From: Oscillospiraceae bacterium
Lineage (GTDB): Bacteria > Bacillota > Clostridia > Oscillospirales > Acutalibacteraceae
DNA length: 64,000 bases
Assembly (NCBI GenBank): GCA_031256825.1
Contig: JAIRPV010000006.1
Location: forward strand, 1 to 64,000
Reading direction: 5' to 3'
Within the stretch, counting starts at the first letter, position 1. The number at the start of each line of letters is the position of its first letter. Shown piece after piece: positions 1 through 8,357 of the stretch. The notes under the pieces were generated by a model. That model did not search any database. It saw nothing but the letters and a program-made list of their open reading frames with translations, and had not been told where the DNA came from. A program made the position numbers and the translations under genes.

Positions 1-48
1 CGCCTTTGCGGCTTCATATTCCGCTTCGCTCATGTGGTATACTTTCAT
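1..48 (-). CDS. 5' end of an unrecognised gene (partial)
   Basis: Only the first 16 codons (MKVYHMSEAEYEAAKA) lie in the window; the gene continues beyond base 1. The start is supported by a GAGGG ribosome site a few bases upstream and a sigma-A promoter further upstream on the minus strand. The fragment is too short to assign a family or function. Confidence 0.5.
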   Translation of the reverse strand, partial: MKVYHMSEAEYEAAKA

Positions 49-65
49 TTTCTTCACCCTCTGCT

Positions 66-94
66 ATTATACCACATCTTCGCGCTGTTGTCTA
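66..94 (-). promoter_or_regulatory. Sigma-A promoter of the partial minus-strand gene
   Basis: On the minus strand, -35 TAGACA (89-94) and -10 TATAAT (66-71) are separated by 17 bp and sit just ahead of the ATG at 48. Confidence 0.6.
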
Positions 95-116
95 TAGGTT
101 TGTCGGGGGATAGTAT
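88..116 (+). promoter_or_regulatory. Candidate promoter of the GPH transporter
   Basis: On the plus strand, TTGTCT (88-93) and TAGTAT (111-116) are 17 bp apart. The -35 bases coincide with the -35 of the minus-strand promoter, so the two promoters would be face-to-back and share polymerase contacts. The -10 is weak. Confidence 0.4.
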
Positions 117-163
117 AAAAACAAGAACGGGAGGGATGCTCGATCGGCTGGTTCAAAACGCTC

Positions 164-1711
164 GTGGGCAGGTTTGTCCCCGACGAAACCATGGGGCATT
201 TGCGGGAAGGCATGCGCCATCCCCTTCGCTGGCTGCGCGGCGAAGGGATTCCGAGCGATCATGTGACGCCGTGGGAATTGCTGCTCAACGCTGTGTCGCA
301 GGCGTTCGGCACTTCGTCCGACGGGTATACCGGCAAACAGGACTTTTTGTTCAAAGAAGTCTATCATGTTCCGCCCAACCTGATTTCGCTGGGCGGCGTC
401 ATTTCGTCTATCTGGGACGGCGTCAACGACCCGCTGGTGGGATCCTGGATGGATCGCAAGCGCTTTGGTTCCCAAGCGCTGCGCACGATCATGCGTATTT
501 CTGCTGTCACCGGGCATGTGTTCAACATCATCCAGATGATCGACGGCGGAATGAGCCCCTTGCAGCATGTGGTGCTGCTGACGGCATGCAAAATGGCGCA
601 GGATATCATTGGCACCATGGACATGGTAGCCGGCAAAAAGATTGTTGCGGGCATCAGCCCCATTACACAGCAGCGCGGGCGCGTTAGCGTTTGGAAAGCC
701 ATGGGCGGGCAGGTGGCCTGGCCGATTGCCAACGCGGCCAATGTTCTGATGGGGTTCAGCAGCGTCTTTCACCTGACGGACTACCAGATCATCTTTGTTG
801 GCGCGGCCATTTTGTTGCCCTTCGGCATTCTTTCGTCTTTTTTGCCAACGTTTGTACGCCAGCGGGTGGATTATTCGCAGGAAGCGCAGACGGAAGAAGC
901 GCGGGGCAAAAAGCGCTCCCTTGCGGAAACGTTCCAGGTGCTCAAATACAACAGATATTTTATTGCCAACACCGTCGCCAATTTTATCACGGTGTTTTCC
1001 CCCAACATGGGCGACGAAACCATGATTTACCGCTACCTTATGCCACACATGAAGCTGTTCGGCAAAGATATGGGCGGCGAGGCGCTGCTGGTGTTTAAAC
1101 AGATGCTGGCGGGGCTACCCAGCACCATTTTGCGCCCGTTTAACCGGCAGCTCATCAATAAGCTGGGCGGGCCGCTGCGCGCGCAGCAGATCAAAACCGG
1201 GATGGATATTGTTTTAAACCTGGTGAAATTTTTTGCGGGATATAAAACATGGCCGCGGTTTTGCCTTGTGATGCTGTGCGAATCCCTGCTCTATTGCGGC
1301 GTGAACTGGGATGGCGTGGCGCAGGATATGCTCACCTATGAATTTTATGACTATGTGGAATTGCAGACCGGCGAGCGCACCGAAGGCGTGACCTCGGCTG
1401 TGGATAATCTGTTCACAAAAATTGTCACCAACAACATCGGGCTGGCAACGGGCAACGCCTTTTTGGCCTGGACAGGCTACAAAGGCGGCTATAAAGAGGC
1501 GGGAACGCGCCCGCCCAAGCGCTATTTGAACTATATGTGGCCGATGTACACGCTCGTTCCTGTGCTGGACAGCTCCATTTGGATGCTGGCGCGCAGTTTT
1601 GTGAAGTGGAAGCCGGAAGACGGCCTGCGCACGGAGCGGGCGCTGACCGAGCGGCGCGCGGCCACGGAACAGGCGAAAGCGGAGCAGGAACGGGAACTTG
1701 CGCCAACATAA
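164..1711 (+). CDS. GPH/MFS-type sodium-sugar symporter-like transporter
   Basis: 515-residue polytopic membrane protein resembling the glycoside-pentoside-hexuronide (GPH) branch of the major facilitator superfamily, which imports sugars or glycosides with a cation. Family-like signs are the stretch around SIWDGVNDPLVGSW near residues 80-95, many hydrophobic helices and a charged Glu/Arg/Lys-rich cytoplasmic tail. The substrate cannot be read from sequence. The start is uncertain: GTG at 164 lacks a good ribosome site, while a good GGGAGGG-ATG (ATG at 136) is out of frame. The same frame before 164 still reads GWFKTLV, which looks like native protein, so the true N terminus may lie upstream through a frameshift or unusual start. 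It converges with the dacF-like gene 11 bp away. Confidence 0.75.
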   Translation: MGRFVPDETMGHLREGMRHPLRWLRGEGIPSDHVTPWELLLNAVSQAFGTSSDGYTGKQDFLFKEVYHVPPNLISLGGVISSIWDGVNDPLVGSWMDRKRFGSQALRTIMRISAVTGHVFNIIQMIDGGMSPLQHVVLLTACKMAQDIIGTMDMVAGKKIVAGISPITQQRGRVSVWKAMGGQVAWPIANAANVLMGFSSVFHLTDYQIIFVGAAILLPFGILSSFLPTFVRQRVDYSQEAQTEEARGKKRSLAETFQVLKYNRYFIANTVANFITVFSPNMGDETMIYRYLMPHMKLFGKDMGGEALLVFKQMLAGLPSTILRPFNRQLINKLGGPLRAQQIKTGMDIVLNLVKFFAGYKTWPRFCLVMLCESLLYCGVNWDGVAQDMLTYEFYDYVELQTGERTEGVTSAVDNLFTKIVTNNIGLATGNAFLAWTGYKGGYKEAGTRPPKRYLNYMWPMYTLVPVLDSSIWMLARSFVKWKPEDGLRTERALTERRAATEQAKAEQERELAPT

Positions 1712-1722
1712 CTGATCGCCTG

Positions 1723-2892
1723 TTACGAACAGGGATCCTTCCGGAACAATCCCAAAAAGCGAGCCCACAGGCTGGGCTTTTTCAGCGGTTGCCCGGGCCG
1801 CGCCAGTTCAACTGTCTCCCGCACAATCAGCGGCGCTTCCGCCAGAAGCGTTTCGCCATCGTAATACCGCGCCGTACCAATCACTTTGCCCGCTTGCAGC
1901 GGCGCGTATTCAAAGGGCCGCAGCAGAATCACCCTTGTGATGTGGAAGGGCATCACGCGCACGTTCGCAACGGGCGTTTCGGCCAGAACAACATCTGCGC
2001 AGCGCGCCATTCCCCCTGCCACGGGCACGCGCGCGATGGTTTGCGCGGGGTCATCGAGCGCCACCGGATGGAACTGCGCAAAGCCATAATCATAGAGCTT
2101 GCGGTGATCCTGCCAATCGCCGGGCGCGCTCAGCGTCACGGCCACAAGCGTGCGGCCATCGCGTTCCACGGCGCTGACCAGGCACCGCCCGGCGGCCTTT
2201 GTGAATCCTGTTTTTATGCCAACGCAGCCCGGCAGCTCCCGCACCAGGCGGTTATGATTATAAAGCGAGCGCTGATAGGGCGGGCTGCCATAGGCCGCGC
2301 GCACCATTTCCTGCCCGCAGATTTCGCGGAACGTGGGGTTGCGCAGCGCCTCCGCGCCGAGGAGCGCCATATCGTAGGCTGTGGAATAGTGGCCCTGCGC
2401 ATCCAGCCCGGAAGGGGTAACAAAGTGGGTGCGGGTCATGCCAATCGCCCGGGCGCGTTCGTTCATCAAAATAGCAAAGTCTGTCAGCGAACCCGCCAGA
2501 TGGATGGCTGCGGCCTGCGCGGCGTCGTTGCCGCTGGACATCAGCATGCCGCAGGCAAGGGCGTAGCGGCTCACCGTGTCGCCCGCCCGAAGGCCCATGG
2601 ATGTGCCCTCCACGCGCACCATCTCATCCGTTACCCGGAAGGTGCGTTCGGGTTCCCCCGCTTCGAGCAAAAGCAAGGCCGTCATAATTTTTGTTGTGCT
2701 GGCCATGGGGGTTTGCGCGTCGCAATCTTTGGCGTAAAGCGCCCGCCCCGTCTCCGCGTCGAGCAGCACGGCATATTGGGCCGAAAGCCCCAGCGGATCC
2801 TTCGGCGCGGCGGGCAACGCCAACACCACAGGCGCCGCTGCGGCAACAGCCGCCAACAGCGCCAGGCATGTTATCATTTTACGTATCCGCAA
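1723..2892 (-). CDS. dacF: D-alanyl-D-alanine carboxypeptidase (DacF-like PBP)
   Basis: Secreted or membrane-bound serine peptidase of family S11, trimming the terminal D-Ala of peptidoglycan stem peptides. It shows an N-terminal signal peptide, the S-x-x-K motif (STTK), the S-x-N motif (SSGN) and the KTG motif (KTGFT), followed by the usual C-terminal beta domain. Start chosen as TTG at 2892 because an AGGTGG ribosome site precedes it by 5 bases; ATG at 2916 has none. As the last gene of the scpA-scpB-DUF2953-ytfJ operon it matches the position of sporulation-associated dacF in many Clostridia. A role in spore cortex is an inference from that context. Confidence 0.9.
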   Translation of the reverse strand: MRIRKMITCLALLAAVAAAAPVVLALPAAPKDPLGLSAQYAVLLDAETGRALYAKDCDAQTPMASTTKIMTALLLLEAGEPERTFRVTDEMVRVEGTSMGLRAGDTVSRYALACGMLMSSGNDAAQAAAIHLAGSLTDFAILMNERARAIGMTRTHFVTPSGLDAQGHYSTAYDMALLGAEALRNPTFREICGQEMVRAAYGSPPYQRSLYNHNRLVRELPGCVGIKTGFTKAAGRCLVSAVERDGRTLVAVTLSAPGDWQDHRKLYDYGFAQFHPVALDDPAQTIARVPVAGGMARCADVVLAETPVANVRVMPFHITRVILLRPFEYAPLQAGKVIGTARYYDGETLLAEAPLIVRETVELARPGQPLKKPSLWARFLGLFRKDPCS

Positions 2893-2970
2893 TTTGTCCA
2901 CCTGCCTTTGTCCCATTTCTATGGGACGGGCCGGACAAATATGCCAAATTGGCAGGAAATGTGGATGGGC

Positions 2971-3405
2971 TTACTGCTCTTTCTCTTGGAATTGCGCGAC
3001 CGCTTCGGCAATCACGGCGTCGTCGTTTTTGCCAAACTTATCGACGAGCTTATTGACCGTGCCAGATACCTTGTCCACCAGATCCGGCACCATGCCGATC
3101 ATTCGTTCCACAGAACTTTCTTCGGTGGAAATGTGCCTGACCGTGATTTCGCCGCCGGAAACGATCAGGAAGCACACGGGGGTGATGGAAACGCTGGCTC
3201 CGCCGCCGCCGCCGAAGAGCTCCTGGTTGTTTTTTGAGGGGAAATCGGAGCCGCCGGAAGCAAAGCCGTAGACGGCTTTTGAAACGGGGATCACCTTTAC
3301 GTCGCCCAGTTCGATGGGCTGGCCGATGATGGTGTTCACATCCACCAGTTCGCGCAGCTTTTCGATGGCGGTGCCAAGGATGCCAGATGCGGATTTTTCT
3401 TTCAT
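2971..3405 (-). CDS. ytfJ: Sporulation protein YtfJ/GerW family
   Basis: 144-residue protein of the GerW/YtfJ family, which in Bacillus is needed for spore germination with some germinants; the molecular mechanism is unknown. Recognisable parts are an N-terminal amphipathic segment, the central IIGQPIELGDVKVIPVSK-type block, a glycine run after LFGGGGG, and the SITPVCFLIV strand. Start set at ATG 3405, since GAGGAG lies 9 bases upstream; an in-frame TTG at 3426 would overlap that site. It sits between the DUF2953 gene and dacF in one operon. The C-terminal helix ends in a charged coiled region. Confidence 0.9.
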   Translation of the reverse strand: MKEKSASGILGTAIEKLRELVDVNTIIGQPIELGDVKVIPVSKAVYGFASGGSDFPSKNNQELFGGGGGASVSITPVCFLIVSGGEITVRHISTEESSVERMIGMVPDLVDKVSGTVNKLVDKFGKNDDAVIAEAVAQFQEKEQ

Positions 3406-3486
3406 GGGAGCATTCTCCTCTTCCAAATATTTGATTTTTGGTTGTATTTTTGATGAAAAACAAAGCGGGTTCGCGCGGCAACGTTC

Positions 3487-4167
3487 TTAGCTTCCGCTTG
3501 CCGCTTTCTGTTTTTTGGGCGGCTGTTTGGCGCCATTCAGGAACTTTAGCAATACTTTGATTCCCAGCCGCGCCAACAGCGCAATCAGGGCGCCCAGCAG
3601 CAGCAGCGGGCAGACGCTAAGTTCCGCTGCGGCAGCAAGCTCTTTTTCGGCAAAGCCTGTGAAATCCGGGGTAATTTGCGCGCGCACGCAGCCTTTTTTT
3701 GTGCGCAGATGCGATGCAAGCCAACCCAGCGATGGGAACACCGCCGCGCAGGTTTTCCCGTATTTTTCAATCAGTTTGTCCGGTTCGCCGCCCTGAATGA
3801 CCATCAACAGACGCAGCTCACGGATTTTTAAGCAAAGCCAGAGGCCGTGGCGAAATTTTTTCAGCGCTTCGACCGTGCGCTCCAATAGCTCGACAAAGCC
3901 CGGAATGCCCTGATTTTGGTAAAAGCGCTGAAGCGCGCCGGGGCCTTCTTTTTTTGGCTTTTCTTCCTTTGGCTTTTCTTCTTCCTGTTTTTCTTGCTTT
4001 TTTTTCTTTGGCTTCTTTTCCGCGCCGGGAATCAGCGCAAATTCGAGGAACAGCCAACGCGCTTTTGCGGTTAGCTTTTTGTCGTACTCCGCCCGCACAA
4101 TCACCGGCGCGCAAAGCAGACCAACAATCAACGCGAAGAAGCCCAAAATAAGACAGAGCGCCAGCAT
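3487..4167 (-). CDS. DUF2953 membrane protein
   Basis: 226-residue protein with an N-terminal transmembrane helix (residues 1-24), a highly charged Lys/Glu-rich linker (about residues 50-76), and a second hydrophobic segment near residue 190 before a basic tail. This arrangement and its place between scpB and ytfJ match the DUF2953 (YtfI-like) family that accompanies ytfJ in spore formers. Function is unknown; linkage to sporulation is by context. AAAGGAGGA precedes the ATG. Confidence 0.8.
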   Translation of the reverse strand: MLALCLILGFFALIVGLLCAPVIVRAEYDKKLTAKARWLFLEFALIPGAEKKPKKKKQEKQEEEKPKEEKPKKEGPGALQRFYQNQGIPGFVELLERTVEALKKFRHGLWLCLKIRELRLLMVIQGGEPDKLIEKYGKTCAAVFPSLGWLASHLRTKKGCVRAQITPDFTGFAEKELAAAAELSVCPLLLLGALIALLARLGIKVLLKFLNGAKQPPKKQKAASGS

Positions 4168-4207
4168 GCAATCCTCCTTTCAGGATGCGGAAATCCGGGA
4201 ACGGGAA

Positions 4208-4726
4208 TCACGCATTGTCATCCGGCAGCGCGGGCAAATCCTCCAGCGACTCGAACCCAAAGCACCGCAAAAAATCATCTGTCGTGCCGTAGAGCAGCGG
4301 GCGGCCCGGCAGATCCAGTCGGCCTTTTTCTTCCAGCAGCCGCTTTTGGCACAGGCTATTGACAACGTGGTTGCAGTCAACGCCGCGCACCTGCTCAATA
4401 TAGGATTTTGTCACAGGCTGATGATAGGCCGCCACCGCAAGCACTTCCAGCGCCGCCGTGGAAAGCGGCGCGTTGCGTCGCAGCTCCAGCGCCGCGCGCA
4501 CGGCCTCGCTATATTCCGGCCGGGCGCACAACTGCACTTTCCCGCCCAGCCGCAAGAGACAAATCCCTCCCGCGCGGTGATCCAGCCGGGCCGAAAGTTC
4601 ATCCACAAGCTCCGCCGCTTCTTCCGGCTCGAGCGCGAGGGCATCCGCCAGGCGGCTGATCTCGAAAGGTTCCCCGGCGGCAAACAAGATTGCCTCGGCG
4701 GCAGGCAGCAGATCATTCCTCGTCAA
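4208..4726 (-). CDS. scpB: Segregation and condensation protein ScpB
   Basis: 172-residue winged-helix kleisin-associated protein; pairs of ScpB bind ScpA and the SMC ATPase to form the condensin-like complex that organises and segregates the chromosome. Seen: ILFAAGEPFEI near the N terminus and the conserved ALEVLAVAAYHQPVTKSYIEQVRGV block, then the second winged helix ending PLLYGTTDDFLRCFG. The TTG start at 4726 is supported by AAGGAG 8 bases upstream, inside the end of scpA; the two genes overlap by 14 bases, implying translational coupling. Confidence 0.95.
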   Translation of the reverse strand: MTRNDLLPAAEAILFAAGEPFEISRLADALALEPEEAAELVDELSARLDHRAGGICLLRLGGKVQLCARPEYSEAVRAALELRRNAPLSTAALEVLAVAAYHQPVTKSYIEQVRGVDCNHVVNSLCQKRLLEEKGRLDLPGRPLLYGTTDDFLRCFGFESLEDLPALPDDNA

Positions 4727-5444
4727 GCGCGCGCCACTCCTTCTCGTCTTCTTGCAGTTCCAGGGTCACTCCGGTTCCCGCGCCGTGCGCCACAAGGCGT
4801 TTTGCTTTTACCAGCGAAAGCGCCGCCAGAAACGTTGCCACCAGCTCCGAGCGCGAACCAGATTCTTCCAGCAGCGTGCGCAGCGGCAGCAATCCCCGCG
4901 CGCGCAGCCGATCGAATAAAAAGGGATAACGCGAAGCGACGGATACAATCACGTGAGCCACAATGCCCGAAAAAGCTTCCACCGGCGGCGGCAAACGGCG
5001 TTTGCCTTTGCCGATTGCGGCAAGGTAGGCCGAAAACAGTTCCCGGCTGGTGTGCCGGATGGTATAAGTTTCGTCGCGCTCTAATACGGTTGGCTCACGC
5101 GTATAATAATCGAGCGAAGCCCGTTTGCCCAGCTGCTCCGCCAGCAATTGGCAGTCGCGATAGTTGAGCAGTTCCTGCCGCAGCTGTTCGCCGGGGTCGG
5201 GTTCCTCTTTGTGCCGGGGCAGCAGCGCAACGGATTTGATGTAGACCAGCCGCGCGGCCATCTCTAAAAATTCGGCTTCAATTTCCAGATCGGCCTGCCG
5301 CAGACGCTGCATCAGCTCCAGATATTGCTCGATGAGCGACATGATAGGCACGTCCTGAATGCTGAGCTTGCGCTGCCCGATCAGGTGCAGCAACAGATCC
5401 ATCGGCCCCTCAAAGGCTTCGAGCTTAAATTGTATCGCTTCCAT
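4713..5444 (-). CDS. scpA: Segregation and condensation protein ScpA
   Basis: 243-residue kleisin that bridges the SMC heads and recruits ScpB. The N terminus FEGPMDLLLHLI is the family hallmark, followed by the helical SMC-binding region (LIEQYLELMQ, MAARLVYIKSVALLP) and a C-terminal winged helix around residues 150-235. The ATG at 5444 follows AAGGGG by 5 bases. It starts 29 bases after the fucosidase stop, so both are probably on one transcript. Confidence 0.95.
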   Translation of the reverse strand: MEAIQFKLEAFEGPMDLLLHLIGQRKLSIQDVPIMSLIEQYLELMQRLRQADLEIEAEFLEMAARLVYIKSVALLPRHKEEPDPGEQLRQELLNYRDCQLLAEQLGKRASLDYYTREPTVLERDETYTIRHTSRELFSAYLAAIGKGKRRLPPPVEAFSGIVAHVIVSVASRYPFLFDRLRARGLLPLRTLLEESGSRSELVATFLAALSLVKAKRLVAHGAGTGVTLELQEDEKEWRALDEE

Positions 5445-5473
5445 GGAACCCCTTATATGAAAAATTCAGACCG

Positions 5474-6751
5474 TTACAGCAATTCCAGTTCAATTACGGT
5501 ACCCATCGGTTCCGGCAAATCCGCCGTGCCGAGGTCAACAAAGGCGTCTGCTTCGTAAGCGTCGCGGGCCATCCACGGGCGCAACAACTTCAGTTCGCTG
5601 CCGTCCATTAGCAGGCGGGCTTTTTTTAGTTTGCCTTCCAACCCATTGAACCGGAAGGTTGCCACGCCGCGCTCAAAAATGTGGGCATAGAGGAGCTTGC
5701 CGCGCTGTGTGTAACGCCCCCACTCGGGCTTGGGCATATCCGCCCGGCCGCAGCCATAGATGCTTGCGCTGTTTTCGCGCATCCAGCCGCCCACCTGTTC
5801 CAGTATAGCGACGGACTCGCCGGGGATTTCGCCTTTGGCATTGGGGCCAACGTTGATGAGCAGGTTGCCACCTTTGCTCACGCACTCAATGAGCATGTGA
5901 ATCACATTTTTGGCGCTTTTGTAGTTTTTGTCTTTGGCGTGGTAGCCCCAGTTGTCGTTGAGTGTCATGCAGGCTTCCCAGGGCACCGGGCGGCCCAAAA
6001 CGTCGGCAATGCCTTCGGAGGGCAAAATCTGCTCCGGCGATTCGAAATCCCCCGCATAAATCACAGGTTCGGCCGCCTTGCCGTCGCCACCCAGGCGGTT
6101 GTCGATGACAATGCCGGGCTGCAGCTCGCGGATCATCTTCACCAGCTTGGTGGCTTCCCATGTTTCGCCGCTCATGTTTTTGTAGGAAAAATCGAACCAC
6201 ATCACGTCGATCCGCCCGTAATTGGTCAACAGTTCGCGCACTTGTCCGTGCACATATTCCACATAATTTGCAAAGCGGATTTTTTCGTCTTTGCAGGCTT
6301 CGTTCTCCCGCATGGGATGAAACGGATCGCCGTATTTGGGATAATCCGGATGGTGCCAATCCAAGAGGGAATAATAGAACCCCACCTTGATGCCCTCCGC
6401 GCGGAAGGCGTCCACGTATTCGCGGATCAAATCGCGCCCGGCGGGTGTTTTTGTGGATTTGTATTCGGTGAGCGCGGAATCGAACAAACAAAAGCCGTCG
6501 TGGTGTTTTGCGGTCATCACGGCGTATTTCATACCCGCTTTTTTTGCCAGCGCCGCCCATTCTTTGGGATCGTAGCGCACGGGGTTAAATTCTTCAAAAT
6601 AGGGTTGGTAATCCTCGGCGCTTATGCGCTGGTTGCTGCGGATCCACTCGCCCTGCGCCGGGATAGCATAAAGCCCCCAGTGGATAAACATGCCGAAGCG
6701 ATCGGCGCAAAAGGCTCTAGTGCGCTGGGCGCGCTCCTCATAAAATGACAT
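5474..6751 (-). CDS. Alpha-L-fucosidase (GH29)
   Basis: 425-residue glycoside hydrolase family 29 enzyme that removes terminal alpha-L-fucose from glycans. Family signatures include FGMFIHWGLYA near the N terminus, YAVMTAKHHDGFCLFDS, GFYYSLLDWHHPDY, and MWFDFSY, whose Asp is the expected catalytic nucleophile. No signal peptide is visible, so it probably acts on imported oligosaccharides in the cytoplasm. It lies between the M50 protease and scpA on the same strand with short gaps (about 40 and 29 bases), an unusual place for a carbohydrate enzyme. AAGGAGAA precedes the ATG. The GPH transporter nearby could supply substrate, but that link is speculative. Confidence 0.92.
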   Translation of the reverse strand: MSFYEERAQRTRAFCADRFGMFIHWGLYAIPAQGEWIRSNQRISAEDYQPYFEEFNPVRYDPKEWAALAKKAGMKYAVMTAKHHDGFCLFDSALTEYKSTKTPAGRDLIREYVDAFRAEGIKVGFYYSLLDWHHPDYPKYGDPFHPMRENEACKDEKIRFANYVEYVHGQVRELLTNYGRIDVMWFDFSYKNMSGETWEATKLVKMIRELQPGIVIDNRLGGDGKAAEPVIYAGDFESPEQILPSEGIADVLGRPVPWEACMTLNDNWGYHAKDKNYKSAKNVIHMLIECVSKGGNLLINVGPNAKGEIPGESVAILEQVGGWMRENSASIYGCGRADMPKPEWGRYTQRGKLLYAHIFERGVATFRFNGLEGKLKKARLLMDGSELKLLRPWMARDAYEADAFVDLGTADLPEPMGTVIELELL

Positions 6752-6791
6752 GTGGTTCTCCTTTTATTCTCTATCCATTGGCGCTGCCGGC

Positions 6792-7511
6792 TCACAGAAG
6801 CGCGTATAGCATAGGCCAAGCCGCCACGCCAAACAGCGCAGCGAACGGCCAAACGATCAGCTTGGAAATACTGAGCACCAGCCAGCTCAGCGGTAAATCG
6901 AGCACGCGGAAAAACAGCAGCAGCATCACGCCGTACATCATATAACGCTCATAGCGCGCCAGAAAATCCGAAACCCGGGCAGGCAGAACAAGATCGAGTA
7001 GCCGCGCTCCATCCAGCGGCGGGATAGGGATCAGATTGAATACCATCAAGCCAATGTTGGAAGTAAAGATTGCGCCGAAAAACCGCACCAGCAGACCGGC
7101 CAAATCGCTGGGAAAGCGCAAATTCAAAAGATAGGCGGCGCAGGCGGCGATGCCGAACAGGATCCCCATCAACAGATTCGAAAGCGGCCCCGCGGCGGCT
7201 GTCAGCGCCATCCCCTTTTTGTAGTGCTTAAAATTGCGTGGATTCACAGGCACGGGCTTTGCGTAGCCAAACCCCACCAGCAATATCATCAGCGAACCGA
7301 TGGGATCCAAGTGTTTGCCGGGGTTCAGCGTCAAGCGCCCATGGTTGTAGGCCGTGCTGTCTCCCAGCTTTTTTGCGGCCCAGGCGTGCGCGCACTCATG
7401 CACCGAAAGGCAAAACAGCAGCACAAAAACCATGCCGGCCAGTTTTGCCATCAGGTTCGCCATCTCTATTCCATCGCCCGCGCGCATTGCGCTGATAAAA
7501 TTCCATAGCAA
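6792..7511 (-). CDS. Site-2 protease family M50 membrane metalloprotease
   Basis: 239-residue polytopic zinc protease of the short M50 (YwhC-like) branch, without a PDZ domain. The zinc motif HECAH lies in the first transmembrane segment (LSVHECAHAWAAKKLGD), and the second ligand motif appears as PPLDGARLLDLVLP. The substrate is unknown. TTG at 7511 is preferred because AGGAGGG stands six bases upstream; ATG codons at residues 9 and 17 are alternatives. It heads the operon leading into the fucosidase and scpA. Confidence 0.88.
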   Translation of the reverse strand: MLWNFISAMRAGDGIEMANLMAKLAGMVFVLLFCLSVHECAHAWAAKKLGDSTAYNHGRLTLNPGKHLDPIGSLMILLVGFGYAKPVPVNPRNFKHYKKGMALTAAAGPLSNLLMGILFGIAACAAYLLNLRFPSDLAGLLVRFFGAIFTSNIGLMVFNLIPIPPLDGARLLDLVLPARVSDFLARYERYMMYGVMLLLFFRVLDLPLSWLVLSISKLIVWPFAALFGVAAWPMLYALL

Positions 7512-7540
7512 AGCGATCCCTCCTCACATTCAGCTCTATT

Positions 7541-7569
7541 ATCATACCAAATATCGTCAGCTTTGTCAA
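7541..7569 (-). promoter_or_regulatory. Sigma-A promoter of the M50-GH29-scpAB-ytfJ-dacF operon
   Basis: Minus-strand TTGACA (7564-7569) and TATGAT (7541-7546) with 17-bp spacing, about 30 bases ahead of the M50 start codon. Confidence 0.75.
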
Positions 7570-7671
7570 GGGTTTGTTTTTGAGGGGCTGCGCTTGAGGG
7601 GCTGCGCTCCGCTTCCTTTTTGGGCCGACGGGGTGGTTTTGCGAAGCGCAAAAAAATTTTTAACAAATCCA

Positions 7672-7700
7672 TTGACTTCTTCGGTCAGTGGTGATATAAT
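7672..7700 (+). promoter_or_regulatory. Sigma-A promoter of the tetR-ABC operon
   Basis: TTGACT (7672-7677) and a perfect TATAAT (7695-7700) with 17-bp spacing. Confidence 0.85.
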
Positions 7701-7723
7701 ATTAACCGTAAAGGTCAGTGACC
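7683..7723 (+). promoter_or_regulatory. Candidate TetR-family operator
   Basis: GGTCAGTG occurs at 7683-7690, inside the promoter spacer, and again exactly 30 bp later as part of the perfect inverted repeat GGTCA-G-TGACC (7713-7723). The two sites flank the -10 box, as expected for autorepression by the downstream TetR protein. The assignment is by position; binding is not shown. Confidence 0.6.
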
Positions 7724-7754
7724 GGAGCGATTATTATCTTGGGAGGTGGTTCCA

Positions 7755-8357
7755 GTGGAGGTTTTGGAAAATTTTAACAAATCGCCACCAGAAAAACAGC
7801 AGGCCGTTCTCAACGCCGGGTTCGTCTGTTTTGCGCGGGATGGGTACAAGAAAACGGCGATGAGCGAAATCGCGGCCATGGCGGGCGTGAGCAAATCGGC
7901 GCTGTTCCTCTATTTTGGCACAAAACGCGATTTTTACCTGTATCTGTTCCGTTTTTCGTGCGACGTTATTGGCTCGAAGATTACGGCGGGCGGCGACGAC
8001 TTCTTCGAGTGCATTGCGCTGGCTACGGAAATCAAAATGAGTGCGATCGAACAGTATTCGGGCATGTACGAGTTTCTGGTGTCTGCCGTGCTGGAGAGCA
8101 GCGAGATGCGGTTCGACGTATTGCGCGACGAAAACGCGCAAGCGGTAACAAACGCCGCAAAAACGATGTTTGCCAATGTGAACTGGGCAAAGCTGAAAGA
8201 CGGCGTATCCCCGCAGGATGCAATGAAGATGGTCAACTGGATCAGCGAAGGGTATATCCGCGAAAACGCGGGCAAGAGCAAAGAATCAATCATCGCGGAA
8301 GTTGAGCGCTATCTGGCGTTCATCAAAACCGCAATTTACAGGGAGGAATATCTATGA
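7755..8357 (+). CDS. TetR/AcrR family transcriptional regulator
   Basis: 200-residue repressor: N-terminal helix-turn-helix (GYKKTAMSEIAAMAGVSKSA, residues about 28-47, then LFLYFGTKRDFY) and a divergent helical ligand domain. GTG at 7755 is chosen because GGAGGTGG (7742-7749) gives correct spacing; the in-frame GTG at 7746 lies inside that site. It overlaps the ABC ATPase gene by ATGA, so regulator and transporter are co-translated. It probably senses a substrate of the transporter and represses its own operon through the GGTCAGTGACC site. Confidence 0.9.
   Translation: MEVLENFNKSPPEKQQAVLNAGFVCFARDGYKKTAMSEIAAMAGVSKSALFLYFGTKRDFYLYLFRFSCDVIGSKITAGGDDFFECIALATEIKMSAIEQYSGMYEFLVSAVLESSEMRFDVLRDENAQAVTNAAKTMFANVNWAKLKDGVSPQDAMKMVNWISEGYIRENAGKSKESIIAEVERYLAFIKTAIYREEYL

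Noticed and set aside
1537-3237. 566-codon plus-strand open frame
   Set aside because: Antisense to the dacF- and ytfJ-like genes, whose motifs are unambiguous on the other strand.
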